Shown in pieces: positions 44,261-52,373 of a stretch of 57,389 bases of DNA. This stretch comes from UBA9339 sp964535195. GTDB lineage: Bacteria > Pseudomonadota > Gammaproteobacteria > UBA9339. Within the stretch, counting starts at the first letter, position 1; each line of letters begins with the position of its first letter. The notes beneath the pieces were generated by a model that was not told where the DNA came from, did not search any database, and saw only the letters and a program-made list of their open reading frames with translations. Both the position numbers and the translations under genes were made by a program. The stretch lies in contig CAZHSI010000008.1 in assembly GCA_964535195.1 (NCBI GenBank), positions 1-57,389 on the forward strand, given 5' to 3'.

Positions 44261-46108
44261 TCAATGTGGGGTCGCTAAATAATAATCAAAAATCTTCCTG
44301 GCTATCTTGGGTGCTATATTGGTGTTTTCTGCTACGATTGCTACAGCTATTTTCGGATTTTCTACTGGGGCAAAAGCAATAAATAAACTATGGTTACGCA
44401 AATGTTTCGCAGTTTTTTCCTCACTCTCTGGGGTGGGATTTTCATTAACAATTTTATGGTGATATAGCTGCGCTGTTCCCGTTTTACCAGCTACAGAGTA
44501 TGCGGGGTTTGGACCAAAACGAGTATAGGCTGTGCCGGTCGGATCGGTTACTACACGTTGCATGGCATTAATTACCGTATCCCAATTGTTTGGGTTTTTA
44601 AGCATAACCGGAGGTAAGGAGGGGGCGTTAGGTGTTACTCGAGTGCCATTAGTAGTCTGTGTAGCAAGTAATAAATGTGGTTGATAGCGTTTGCCACGAG
44701 TAGCAATTGTTGCGGCTCCGCAGGCTAATTGTAGCGGTGTGGTTTTCATGTCGCCTTGACCAATCCCTGCATTAAGAGTGTCGCCAGGGTACCAATTTTT
44801 GCCAGTGTGTTTTATCTTCCATTTGGGAGAGGCAACAATTCCTGAAGATTCTTCTTGAATATCAATGTTAGTTTTACTACCGAACCCAAATTTTTCTAAA
44901 ATTTCATCGATTTTTGCTATGCCAAGTTTAATGGCGACAGCATAAAAGAAAGTACTACAAGATTCAGTAATGGCTTTAGTTACATCTACGATGCCATGAC
45001 CGCCATGTTGCCAATCGCGGATTGGGGGTTGTTTGCTATTTTCTAGCTTAAACCAACCTGGATCTGATATTTTAAAGTTAGGGGTAATAGTACCTGTATC
45101 TAGCGCTTGCAAAGCAACAAAAGGTTTAATAGTTGAACCAAATGGAAAAATGCTTTTGGTAGCGCGATTATACATAGGTTTACTACTGGAGAGTTGTAAG
45201 CTATTAAAGGTATCGTTATCAATGCCGCTGGTAAATAAATTGGGATCAAAAGTCGGGCTGCTGACTAGTGCCAAAATTTCGCCGTTACTAGGATCGATTG
45301 CAACTGCTGCACCTTGCTCTTTACCGAAAGCTTCTAGCGCGACTTTTTGTAATTTGCTGTCGATAGTTAAATATAAATTATCACCAGAAATTGGTGGAAT
45401 GATCTTTACTGTACGAATTGCTTTGCCATTAGCATCAATTTCTACAACTTTATAGCCAGTTTTACCATGAAGCTGGGCTTCATAATATTTTTCAATACCA
45501 ACCTTGCCAATAAACATAAAATCACTACCGAAGTAGTTTTTGGGGTCGACAACTTGCAACTCTTGTTTGTTAATTTTACCTACATAACCCAAGGTATGCG
45601 CAGTAGCGCCATTGAGAGGGTAGCGGCGAATCATCTTGGTTTCTATACAAACCCCTGGGAAACGATATTGATTAACATAGAAGCTGGCGACCTCCTCGGG
45701 AGTTAATTTAGACTTAAGTGGAACTTGTAAAAGTCGATGATGTTGTTGGAGGTTCTTTTTAAACTGCTTAATATCTTTTGGGGTGATATTAATAATGGAT
45801 TTTAGATCTTGGATAGTTTTTTCAAGGTTTTTCTTATGTTCGACAACAACACTTAAAATGAATATTGGTTGGTTTACTGCAAGTAGCGTACCATTGCGGT
45901 CATAAACTAAACCGCGATTAGGCTCAATAGGTATATTTTCCAGTTGGTTGTGAGTGGCAAGTGCAGCATACAATTTATAGTTAAAAACCTGGAGATTAAA
46001 TAGGCGGGCAATTAATAAAAATAGTAAAATAACAAGTAGAATTGAAGCCTTAAATAATCTCTTTTTGAATTGCTTGGTTTCGTAGTTATAATTTTTTAAA
46101 CGCTGCAT
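44261..46108 (-). CDS. mrdA: Penicillin-binding protein 2, cell-elongation transpeptidase
   Basis: A 615-residue class B PBP: a membrane anchor (residues 18-38), a dimerisation region (IEPNRGLVYDRNGTLLA) and a transpeptidase domain with SxxK (S325-TIK) and KTG (K542). It cross-links peptidoglycan on the lateral wall with RodA. Two motif contexts differ from the common form: FPFGSTIK instead of PPGSTIK, and SCS (383-385) where E. coli PBP2 has SCD. GAGGAATAT precedes ATG 46108. It ends the leuS-to-mrdA cluster; rodA is not downstream. Confidence 0.95.
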   Translation of the reverse strand: MQRLKNYNYETKQFKKRLFKASILLVILLFLLIARLFNLQVFNYKLYAALATHNQLENIPIEPNRGLVYDRNGTLLAVNQPIFILSVVVEHKKNLEKTIQDLKSIINITPKDIKQFKKNLQQHHRLLQVPLKSKLTPEEVASFYVNQYRFPGVCIETKMIRRYPLNGATAHTLGYVGKINKQELQVVDPKNYFGSDFMFIGKVGIEKYYEAQLHGKTGYKVVEIDANGKAIRTVKIIPPISGDNLYLTIDSKLQKVALEAFGKEQGAAVAIDPSNGEILALVSSPTFDPNLFTSGIDNDTFNSLQLSSSKPMYNRATKSIFPFGSTIKPFVALQALDTGTITPNFKISDPGWFKLENSKQPPIRDWQHGGHGIVDVTKAITESCSTFFYAVAIKLGIAKIDEILEKFGFGSKTNIDIQEESSGIVASPKWKIKHTGKNWYPGDTLNAGIGQGDMKTTPLQLACGAATIATRGKRYQPHLLLATQTTNGTRVTPNAPSLPPVMLKNPNNWDTVINAMQRVVTDPTGTAYTRFGPNPAYSVAGKTGTAQLYHHKIVNENPTPESEEKTAKHLRNHSLFIAFAPVENPKIAVAIVAENTNIAPKIARKIFDYYLATPH

Positions 46109-46130
46109 ATATTCCTCGTTAAATAAATTT

Positions 46131-46212
46131 AAGCTTCGTTGCCCTTATTTTTACGATCCTTGTTTATTAAATATAAACTCCGGCCGTAAAAAAATAAGGG
46201 CGCCGCGCCTAA
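46131..46212. repeat. Second hairpin-repeat family, copy 1
   Basis: Between rlmH and mrdA. GCCCTTATTTTTACG pairs with CGTAAAAAAATAAGGGC around an inner GTTTA/TAAAC stem. The whole block matches 51941-52030 in order (GCGT/GCTT, GGCCC, ATTTTT, inner stem, CCGGCC/CAGGCC, GGGC, GCCT, AATTTTAC-like end). Confidence 0.6.
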
Positions 46213-46256
46213 AATTATTTTACGAGGAGTCTCGTTCCTTTTGCTCAGTATGTATT

Positions 46257-46727
46257 TCAAGCTCTATGATACGGATGATTGCTGATTATCGACCAAGCGC
46301 GATAAAGTTGTTCGGCAACAATGATTCTTACCAATTGGTGAGGTAACGTAAGCTGTGACAATGACCAAACTATAGGTGTATGTTTTAATAAAGTTTTCGC
46401 TAAGCCGTCTGGTCCTCCGATTAACAAGCTAATATTTTGTTGCTCGCGATGCCAAGTGGTAAGTTTTTTTGCCAGGTCCAAGGTTTTCCATTCTTTACCA
46501 TGTTCATCCAGTGCGATCATTAAGTCATTTTCGGGTACGGTTTTTAATAGTTTTTGTCCTTCGGCTTCAGTGATTTGTGGAATGGACATTGATTTGGTGC
46601 GTTTTATTACCGGAACTTCCTTAAGGTTTAACTGATAATCTTTGGGCATACGTTTGGCATATTCATTAAAACAGTCGTTAACCCAAGATGCATGAGCTTT
46701 ACCTACGGTGATGATGTTGATTTTAAT
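46257..46727 (-). CDS. rlmH: 23S rRNA pseudouridine-1915 N3-methyltransferase, probable AUU start
   Basis: A SPOUT methyltransferase with SAM-site LLIGGPDGL and the C-terminal trefoil end ITSNHPYHR-like (ISNHPYHRA). From the first ATG (46649) only 130 residues result, lacking the N-terminal strand. Upstream in the same frame, IKINIITVGKAHASWVNDCF then NEYAKRMPKD matches [20 protein letters not shown] of E. coli. The only initiation site is ATT 46727-46725: AAAGGAG lies six bases before it, a stop (TAA at 46733) closes the frame two codons upstream, and there is no ATG, GTG or TTG. The ATT overlaps the rsfS stop. This gives 156 residues, the family length. Confidence 0.88.
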   Translation of the reverse strand: MKINIITVGKAHASWVNDCFNEYAKRMPKDYQLNLKEVPVIKRTKSMSIPQITEAEGQKLLKTVPENDLMIALDEHGKEWKTLDLAKKLTTWHREQQNISLLIGGPDGLAKTLLKHTPIVWSLSQLTLPHQLVRIIVAEQLYRAWSIISNHPYHRA

Positions 46728-47103
46728 TTTTTACTCCTTTTTTTTTCGATGCTACGCGTGGTTTTTGTGGTTTTATGTCCCAAAGTTTCTCAAGCGCGTA
46801 GAACTTTCGTACAGGTTCTAACATGACGTGGACAATAACATCTCCAAAGTCTATGAGCATCCATTCGCGAATCTCTTCACCTTCAACGCCAATTGATTTA
46901 ATCTTGACTGCCGCAAGTTTTTCCCGTGTCTTTTCAATTAAAGTTTTAACGTGAATGGTCGAATTTGCGGTACAAACCACCATATAGTCTGCAATGTCGG
47001 TAATCGTTTTGATATTTAAAGCTACAATATCCATGGCCTTATGATCTTTAAGGGCCGCAACGATTAGGTCTTTCATCTTGGCTGCAGTAATTTTTTTATT
47101 CAT
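46723..47103 (-). CDS. rsfS: Ribosomal silencing factor RsfS
   Basis: A 126-residue member of the RsfS/Iojap family, which binds uL14 and blocks subunit joining under nutrient limitation. Characteristic blocks are AADYMVVCTANST-like (IADYMVVCTANST), GEEIREWMLIDFGDVIVHVM and YALEKLWD. ATG 47103 with GGAG six bases upstream is chosen; the 37 residues added by the longer frame are not homologous. The Lys-rich tail (KKKGVKN) ends in a stop that overlaps the rlmH start, and the same AAAGGAG serves rlmH. Confidence 0.95.
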   Translation of the reverse strand: MNKKITAAKMKDLIVAALKDHKAMDIVALNIKTITDIADYMVVCTANSTIHVKTLIEKTREKLAAVKIKSIGVEGEEIREWMLIDFGDVIVHVMLEPVRKFYALEKLWDIKPQKPRVASKKKGVKN

Positions 47104-47266
47104 ATGTACTCCGCATTTTGTTACGCCATAGCTACTTAATATCTGTTCATTTATCAAACCCAGACCTATGCCGCAAAAAGCACAACTTGCTTTGGGCTGG
47201 GAGATAACGATCACCCAAGCCTAAGCTCATTGGCGTGAAATAAAATTATGCTGAATGGTTCCTGTC

Positions 47267-47908
47267 TCATTTAGTATAAAGTTTGTGTTTATTAATATAT
47301 TGCCATACTTCCGGGGTTACCAGATTACTTGTATCTTGCCGCTCTTTAATTAAGTTGCGAATTTCGGTGGCCGAAACTGGTAGCGGCTTAATATCAGCTA
47401 CATATATTAATCCAGCTATTTTTTTTTGCAATTCTTCTGGTTGTAAAGTTTGCCTATTGGCTACGAGCGCTAACGCATTTTTGTTAGATATGGTAGTTAC
47501 TTTGGGGTGATTAACCACTATCAGGTGAGTGAATTCTAGGATTTCTTGCCACCGCTGCCATTCATCAAATCTATTAAAAGCATCAGTGCCGATGATGAAG
47601 GCTAAGGGGGTGCTGCTGTTTTTTTGGCGTAAATATTCTAAGGTTTGTATGGTATAAGAGATAACTGGCCTTTTGACTTCATAATCATCAATTTCGAGAA
47701 ACGGTAGGCTTTTGATGGCTAGCTTTATCATATTAAGACGATCATGGGCGGCAGTGGTTGGGGTATTTTTAAAGGGTGACTGATAGCAAGGAACTAATAA
47801 AATTTTTTGTAAATGGCACGTTTCATAAATGACCTTCACCAGATGAATATGCCCTAAATGGATAGGATCAAAAGTGCCACCAAAGATGCCAATGGGAGAA
47901 GTTAACAT
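47267..47908 (-). CDS. nadD: Nicotinate-nucleotide adenylyltransferase
   Basis: A 213-residue enzyme of NAD synthesis that joins ATP and nicotinate mononucleotide. It has the nucleotidyltransferase motif GIFGGTFDPIHLGHI and the C-terminal VSATEIRN motif (ISSTxIR-like). The start overlaps holA by seven bases. Its presence means de novo or Preiss-Handler NAD synthesis is kept at this step, despite a possible nucleotide importer (Tlc). Confidence 0.96.
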   Translation of the reverse strand: MLTSPIGIFGGTFDPIHLGHIHLVKVIYETCHLQKILLVPCYQSPFKNTPTTAAHDRLNMIKLAIKSLPFLEIDDYEVKRPVISYTIQTLEYLRQKNSSTPLAFIIGTDAFNRFDEWQRWQEILEFTHLIVVNHPKVTTISNKNALALVANRQTLQPEELQKKIAGLIYVADIKPLPVSATEIRNLIKERQDTSNLVTPEVWQYINKHKLYTK

Positions 47909-48909
47909 TTGTTGCCCGCAAAGTTTAAATAAAGCTTGTTTAGCTCATGCCACAATAGGTGTTGCGTATCTACTCCTTTGATAATTAATTCGAGCTTGAG
48001 GGCAGATTTAAGAAAATCCTGTAGTTGGCCTAGGTTGTATTTATGTACAGTCTTTTTTGCTAAGTTTTTGCGATGATACCAAATATTATTTTTAGTGAGC
48101 GCTTGATCAATGCTTAAGCCCTGTTTGAGGTCAAAGCTTATTTTAATTAAAGAACGTAGCTCATTAACTAATGTCCAGAGAATCAAGGTTGGTTCAATAT
48201 TTTCTTCTTTTAATCTTTCTAAAATTCTGTTTACGGTATTGGTTTGGCTATTGATGGTGGCATCCAGCAGGTTAAAGATGCTAAAGCGCGAGTTATCGGT
48301 AATAGCCGCGCTAATCTGTTCAGTAGTTAAATGACCTTTACCATAAAGCAGTGACAATTTTTCAATCTCTTGAGCTGCTGCGAGTAGATTGCCAGCAACG
48401 TGATCAGCTAATAGTTGTATGCCGTCACGGTCAGTATTTAGACCAGCACCTTTTAAACGTCTGGTGATCCAAAATGGTAGCTGTGCTAGTTCAATTGGCC
48501 AAATTTGTAGAATTGCCCCGCAACTATCAATGGCTTTAAACCAAGCGGTTTTTTGCTCTGCAGCACTTAATTTATTAGTTACGATTAATATAGTTTTATC
48601 GGGTACAGGATTTTTAGTATATTTTTGTAATATTTTACTGCCGATATCAGGTATTTTGTTTTTAAGGTGTAATTCAATGAGGGTATGGTTGCTAAAGAGC
48701 GAGGTATTATTTACGCTACTTAAGAAATTTTCCCAATTAAACCCGGTTTCAATGTAAAAAACTTCGCGGTCACTGTGGCCGGTGCCTGCAGCACCTTTAC
48801 GAATGAGATCGCAGGCTTCTTGGACTAAAAGAGGTTCATCACCACTCACAAGGTAAAGAGGATAATGATTGTTAGGATGATTAGTTAATTGTTCAAGCTG
48901 AATTTTCAT
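47902..48909 (-). CDS. holA: DNA polymerase III delta subunit
   Basis: A 335-residue clamp-loader subunit that opens the beta clamp. Typical features are YLVSGDEPLLVQEACDLIR near the N-terminus and the AAA-like lid with NLLAAAQEIEKLSLLYG. It overlaps lptE upstream by 17 bases and nadD downstream, as in other gammaproteobacteria. Confidence 0.95.
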   Translation of the reverse strand: MKIQLEQLTNHPNNHYPLYLVSGDEPLLVQEACDLIRKGAAGTGHSDREVFYIETGFNWENFLSSVNNTSLFSNHTLIELHLKNKIPDIGSKILQKYTKNPVPDKTILIVTNKLSAAEQKTAWFKAIDSCGAILQIWPIELAQLPFWITRRLKGAGLNTDRDGIQLLADHVAGNLLAAAQEIEKLSLLYGKGHLTTEQISAAITDNSRFSIFNLLDATINSQTNTVNRILERLKEENIEPTLILWTLVNELRSLIKISFDLKQGLSIDQALTKNNIWYHRKNLAKKTVHKYNLGQLQDFLKSALKLELIIKGVDTQHLLWHELNKLYLNFAGNKC

Positions 48910-49426
48910 GAGATAGTTTATGCAAAGTTCGCAAGGTTGTAGGGGCGCTCAAGACATTCAATACTTTGATAACTAATTCCTGCTGCATTTCTCGCTTAAT
49001 TACGGCTACCTGTGAAGTAGCTTCAAATATTTCATCTGGTTGTAAAGTAATGTCACGGGTGACAGTAACGGTGTGTGGTGCGATAATATTTTTTTTGTAA
49101 AAATCGTTAATTGTGATGGTTGCAGAGTAGCTTAAATTATAAACCCGTGCTTGATTAGTGGATGCTGGATTGTTGGTTTTGGCGCTATAATTTGAGCCAA
49201 CCGTTAATATTAGAGATGATTTAGTCGGCTCATTTAAGATATTAACCCCAGCGGTATTTAATCTTTTTTTTAGGCTAATTTCAAAAGGTTCGTTTGGGTA
49301 GTCAGCTTGGTAATATATTTGTCTTAGTTGGGAAGGAAGAGAATTTATATTATAAGAAGTAAAGCCGCAGCCAATTAATAGAAGTTGCATTACAGTTACA
49401 GCTAATAATTTTGAGTAGGTCTTCAT
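48893..49426 (-). CDS. lptE: LPS-assembly lipoprotein LptE
   Basis: A 177-residue lipoprotein with a type II signal peptide (LLLIGCGF, lipobox LIGC). LptE plugs the LptD barrel that inserts lipopolysaccharide in the outer membrane. Position between leuS and holA, and QIYYQADYPNEPF-type strand pattern with the PTKSSLILTV core, support the call although the family is poorly conserved. Its ATG overlaps the leuS stop (ATGA). Confidence 0.9.
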   Translation of the reverse strand: MKTYSKLLAVTVMQLLLIGCGFTSYNINSLPSQLRQIYYQADYPNEPFEISLKKRLNTAGVNILNEPTKSSLILTVGSNYSAKTNNPASTNQARVYNLSYSATITINDFYKKNIIAPHTVTVTRDITLQPDEIFEATSQVAVIKREMQQELVIKVLNVLSAPTTLRTLHKLSHENSA

Positions 49427-51876
49427 AGTACGATATTAATAATCTTTTTTGGTACGACAATTATTTTTTTAATTGGTTTTTGCGCAATAATTCGTGAAAT
49501 ATTTTCTTGAGATACTGCTGCTGTTTTAATGGTGTCTTCATCGGCACCACTGGCTATCGTTATTTTTCCGCGGACCTTACCATTTATTTGGATGATAAGG
49601 TCATACTCGTTTTTAACGAGCACATTGGAGTCAGCTTGCGGCCACGGGGTATCTGCGATGTCGCCTTTAAACTGTAACTCATGCCACAAATAGTGGGTGA
49701 TATGTGGGGTAATTGGGTTTAAAAGGCGAAGTAAAATACTTAAACCTTCATGAACTATGGCTGAACGATTGGGGGTTTCTGGTAAGGCTTGAAGTAAATT
49801 CAAGAGCTTCATTGCTGCTGAAACTACCGTATTGAGGTGAAGGCGTGCTATATCTAAGTTTGCTTGTTGCAGAATTGTGTGAATTTCCGTGTGTGATTTT
49901 TTCTCTTCAGCAGTCAAAACAATCTTGGTTGGCTTAGTATTATTGCAAGTTATAGTGGCATTTTCATGAGCTAAAGCAAACGCGTAAAGTTTTTTGAGAA
50001 AACGGTGCGCTCCCTCAATTCCACTTTGTGACCATTCTAGAGACTGTTCTGGCGGCGCAGCAAAAATAACAAACAGGCGTACGGTGTCTGCTCCATAACT
50101 ATTAACCAGTTCAGTAGGGGAGACCGTGTTTCCCTTTGATTTAGACATCTTTGAACCATCTTTTAATACCATGCCCTGAGTTAAAAGGTGTGTAAATGGT
50201 TCGTGGTGTTCTACCAATCCTTCATCACGCATTACTTTGTAGAAAAATCTGGCATATAAAAGGTGTAAGATTGCGTGCTCAATCCCGCCAATGTATTGAT
50301 CAACTGGCATCCAGTAGTTAACTCGTTCATCAACCATGGTTTTATTTTGGCCAGGGCAGCAGTAGCGTGCGTAATACCAAGATGATTCCATAAAAGTGTC
50401 AAAAGTATCAGTTTCGCGGCTAGCGTTACCGCCACATTTAGGACAGGTTGTATTAATAAAACTTGCCAGATTAAGGAGTGGTGATCGCGGATCATTTAAC
50501 TTGACGTTTTCTGGTAAAATCACGGGCAAATCTTTCATTGGTACTGGCACTAGGCCGCATTTATCGCAGTTGATCATAGGGATTGGTGCGCCCCAATAAC
50601 GTTGACGCGATACACCCCAGTCGCGCAGACGATAATGAATCTTACGTGTGCCAATTTTGTTTTTGGCAACATGATTAGCAATGGCTGCGAAGGCTTCAGT
50701 AAAGTTTAGATTAGAAAACTCTCCGGAATCGAATAAAATCCCTTTGGCGGTAAGCGCCCCTTGGTTAATGTCCCAGGAGCTATTGTCCAATGGCTTGATT
50801 ACCGGTTTAATTTTAAGGTTATAAAGTTTAGCAAACTCAAAATCTCGCTCATCATGTGCTGGTACAGACATGACGGCGCCGGCGCCATATTCCATTAAAA
50901 CAAAATTTGCTACCCACACTGGGATTGTTTCACCACTTAGTGGATTAATCGCAAAAAAGTCAGTGGCATACCCCTCTTTTTGCATTGTCGCTAATTCGGC
51001 TTCAGCATTTTTAATGTTATGACATTTTTGGAGGAACGTTGCGATATGTTCGTTTGTTTTAGCTGCCAGTATGGCTAGTGGGTGCTCGGGAGCAATGGCT
51101 ATAAAAGTTGCGCCAAAGATGGTGTCGGGTCTTGTGGTAAAAATCGTAATTTTTTCACTACGATTAGCTATAGGAAATTCTATTTCTAGACCTTCCGAGC
51201 GGCCAATCCAATTACGCTGCATGGTTTTTACTTCTTCTGGCCAGCCTGGAAGATTATCGAGATCTTTTAATAGTTCATCAGCGTAAGCGGTAATTTTTAA
51301 AAACCATTGGGAAATTTCTTTGCGTTCTACGAAAGCTCCAGAGCGCCAACCGCGGCCATCAACTACCTGTTCATTTGCTAGTACTGTTTGGTCTATAGGG
51401 TCCCAGTTAACAAAAGACTTTTTCTTATAAGCCAACCCTTTTTCATACATTTTTATAAAAAGTTCTTGTTCAAATTTATAATATTCAGGGTGACAAGTGG
51501 TCACTTCGCGCGTCCAGTCGATCGCGAAGCCAAGCTGTTTTAGGGTGGTTCGCATCTCTGTGATGTTTTGATAGGTCCAGGAAGATGGCGCGAGGTTACT
51601 TTTTAAGGCTGCATTTTCGGCAGGTAAACCAAAAGCGTCCCAGCCGAGGGGCTGCAGCACATTTTTCCCCTGCATTTTTTGATAACGGGAAATGACATCG
51701 CCAATAGTATAGTTACGTACGTGCCCCATGTGAATGTGCCCACTAGGGTAAGGAAGCATCGAGAGACAATAAAATTTTTGTTTATTTGGGTTTTCGGTAA
51801 CGGTAAAGGTTTTAGAATCTTCCCAGTGTTTTTGTGTTTCTTGCTCTATTAGCTGTGTTTGGTATGATGTTCTCAT
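49423..51876 (-). CDS. leuS: Leucyl-tRNA synthetase
   Basis: An 817-residue class I synthetase with HIGH (PYPSGHIHMGHVRNYT), the editing domain (TTRPDTIFGATFIAIAPEHPL) and KMSKS (KMSKSKGNTV). It is about 40 residues shorter than the E. coli enzyme but all domains are present. First gene of the leuS-lptE-holA-nadD-rsfS-rlmH-mrdA cluster, in which most junctions overlap or are very short. Confidence 0.97.
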   Translation of the reverse strand: MRTSYQTQLIEQETQKHWEDSKTFTVTENPNKQKFYCLSMLPYPSGHIHMGHVRNYTIGDVISRYQKMQGKNVLQPLGWDAFGLPAENAALKSNLAPSSWTYQNITEMRTTLKQLGFAIDWTREVTTCHPEYYKFEQELFIKMYEKGLAYKKKSFVNWDPIDQTVLANEQVVDGRGWRSGAFVERKEISQWFLKITAYADELLKDLDNLPGWPEEVKTMQRNWIGRSEGLEIEFPIANRSEKITIFTTRPDTIFGATFIAIAPEHPLAILAAKTNEHIATFLQKCHNIKNAEAELATMQKEGYATDFFAINPLSGETIPVWVANFVLMEYGAGAVMSVPAHDERDFEFAKLYNLKIKPVIKPLDNSSWDINQGALTAKGILFDSGEFSNLNFTEAFAAIANHVAKNKIGTRKIHYRLRDWGVSRQRYWGAPIPMINCDKCGLVPVPMKDLPVILPENVKLNDPRSPLLNLASFINTTCPKCGGNASRETDTFDTFMESSWYYARYCCPGQNKTMVDERVNYWMPVDQYIGGIEHAILHLLYARFFYKVMRDEGLVEHHEPFTHLLTQGMVLKDGSKMSKSKGNTVSPTELVNSYGADTVRLFVIFAAPPEQSLEWSQSGIEGAHRFLKKLYAFALAHENATITCNNTKPTKIVLTAEEKKSHTEIHTILQQANLDIARLHLNTVVSAAMKLLNLLQALPETPNRSAIVHEGLSILLRLLNPITPHITHYLWHELQFKGDIADTPWPQADSNVLVKNEYDLIIQINGKVRGKITIASGADEDTIKTAAVSQENISRIIAQKPIKKIIVVPKKIINIVL

Positions 51877-51940
51877 TCAAATTATTATACTGTAAATAAT
51901 TAAAATTCATATATGCCATTTGTGAATTAAATTGATGCAG

Positions 51941-52030
51941 CGTGGCCCACATTTTTTAGGCTCCTGGTTTACGTAAAAGTAAACCCCAGGCCATAAAAGT
52001 ATGGGCACCTTGCCTGAATTTAATTTACAA
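51941..52030. repeat. Second hairpin-repeat family, copy 2
   Basis: GGCCCACATTTTTTAGGC and CCATAAAAGTATGGGC flank a perfect-looking inner stem CCTGGTTTAC/GTAAACCCCAGG. The AATTAAATT and AATTTAATT ends form an outer inverted repeat. Homologous to 46131-46212. Confidence 0.6.
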
Positions 52031-52099
52031 GTGGTCTAGTATTCTCTAGATACAAGTCTAGCATTTTGAAGTAAGCGCGGTATACTCTGCGTAAAATGA

Positions 52100-52345
52100 A
52101 TTGATGTATTGTTGCCTACGCTACTTGCGCCTTTCATTTACGTAAAATCTAAATTTCCTCGAAGCTTGCTTCGAGGACAAAGCAATGGGGGATTACCAAG
52201 GGGGAGAGGCGCAGCTCTTCCCCTTGGGCGAGCCCGAGGTTCATACCTCGGGCGAAGTCTAAAAATTGATTAAACTCTGGGCGCTTGTAGCTTGGCTTCG
52301 TGCCTAATTTTATTTTACGCAAAGTATAGGTTTCGTTCGCACTTT
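52100..52345. repeat. Second-family-like element carrying triple-hairpin copy I
   Basis: Outer arms GCCTACGCTACTTGCGCC (about 52114-52131) and GGGCGCTTGTAGCTTGGC (about 52279-52296) are roughly complementary and resemble the second family (ends such as GCCTAATTTTATTTTACG). Between them lies copy I of the triple-hairpin element (52147-52271). The remaining parts of the 497-base leuS-lnt divergent gap hold no gene. Confidence 0.45.
52147..52271 (+). repeat. Triple-hairpin element, copy I
   Basis: Full copy with head CCTCGAAGCTTGCTTCGAGG, core AAAGCAATGGGGGATTAC, middle stem, and a tail stem CCCGAGGTTCATACCTCGGG, a compensated variant of the CCACGTGG form. Confidence 0.85.
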
Positions 52346-52373
52346 ACCCTGAAAACTCGAATGTGAGGAGTAT

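Noticed and set aside
44173..44382. 69-codon plus-strand frame at the mrdA 3' end
   Set aside because: Overlaps mrdA antisense and lacks initiation signals.
47104..47214. 37-residue N-terminal extension of RsfS
   Set aside because: Not homologous to RsfS; ATG 47103 has GGAG at the right distance.
6424..52271. Triple-hairpin repeats as a CRISPR array
   Set aside because: Copies are dispersed, variable in length and self-complementary, without regular spacers or cas genes.
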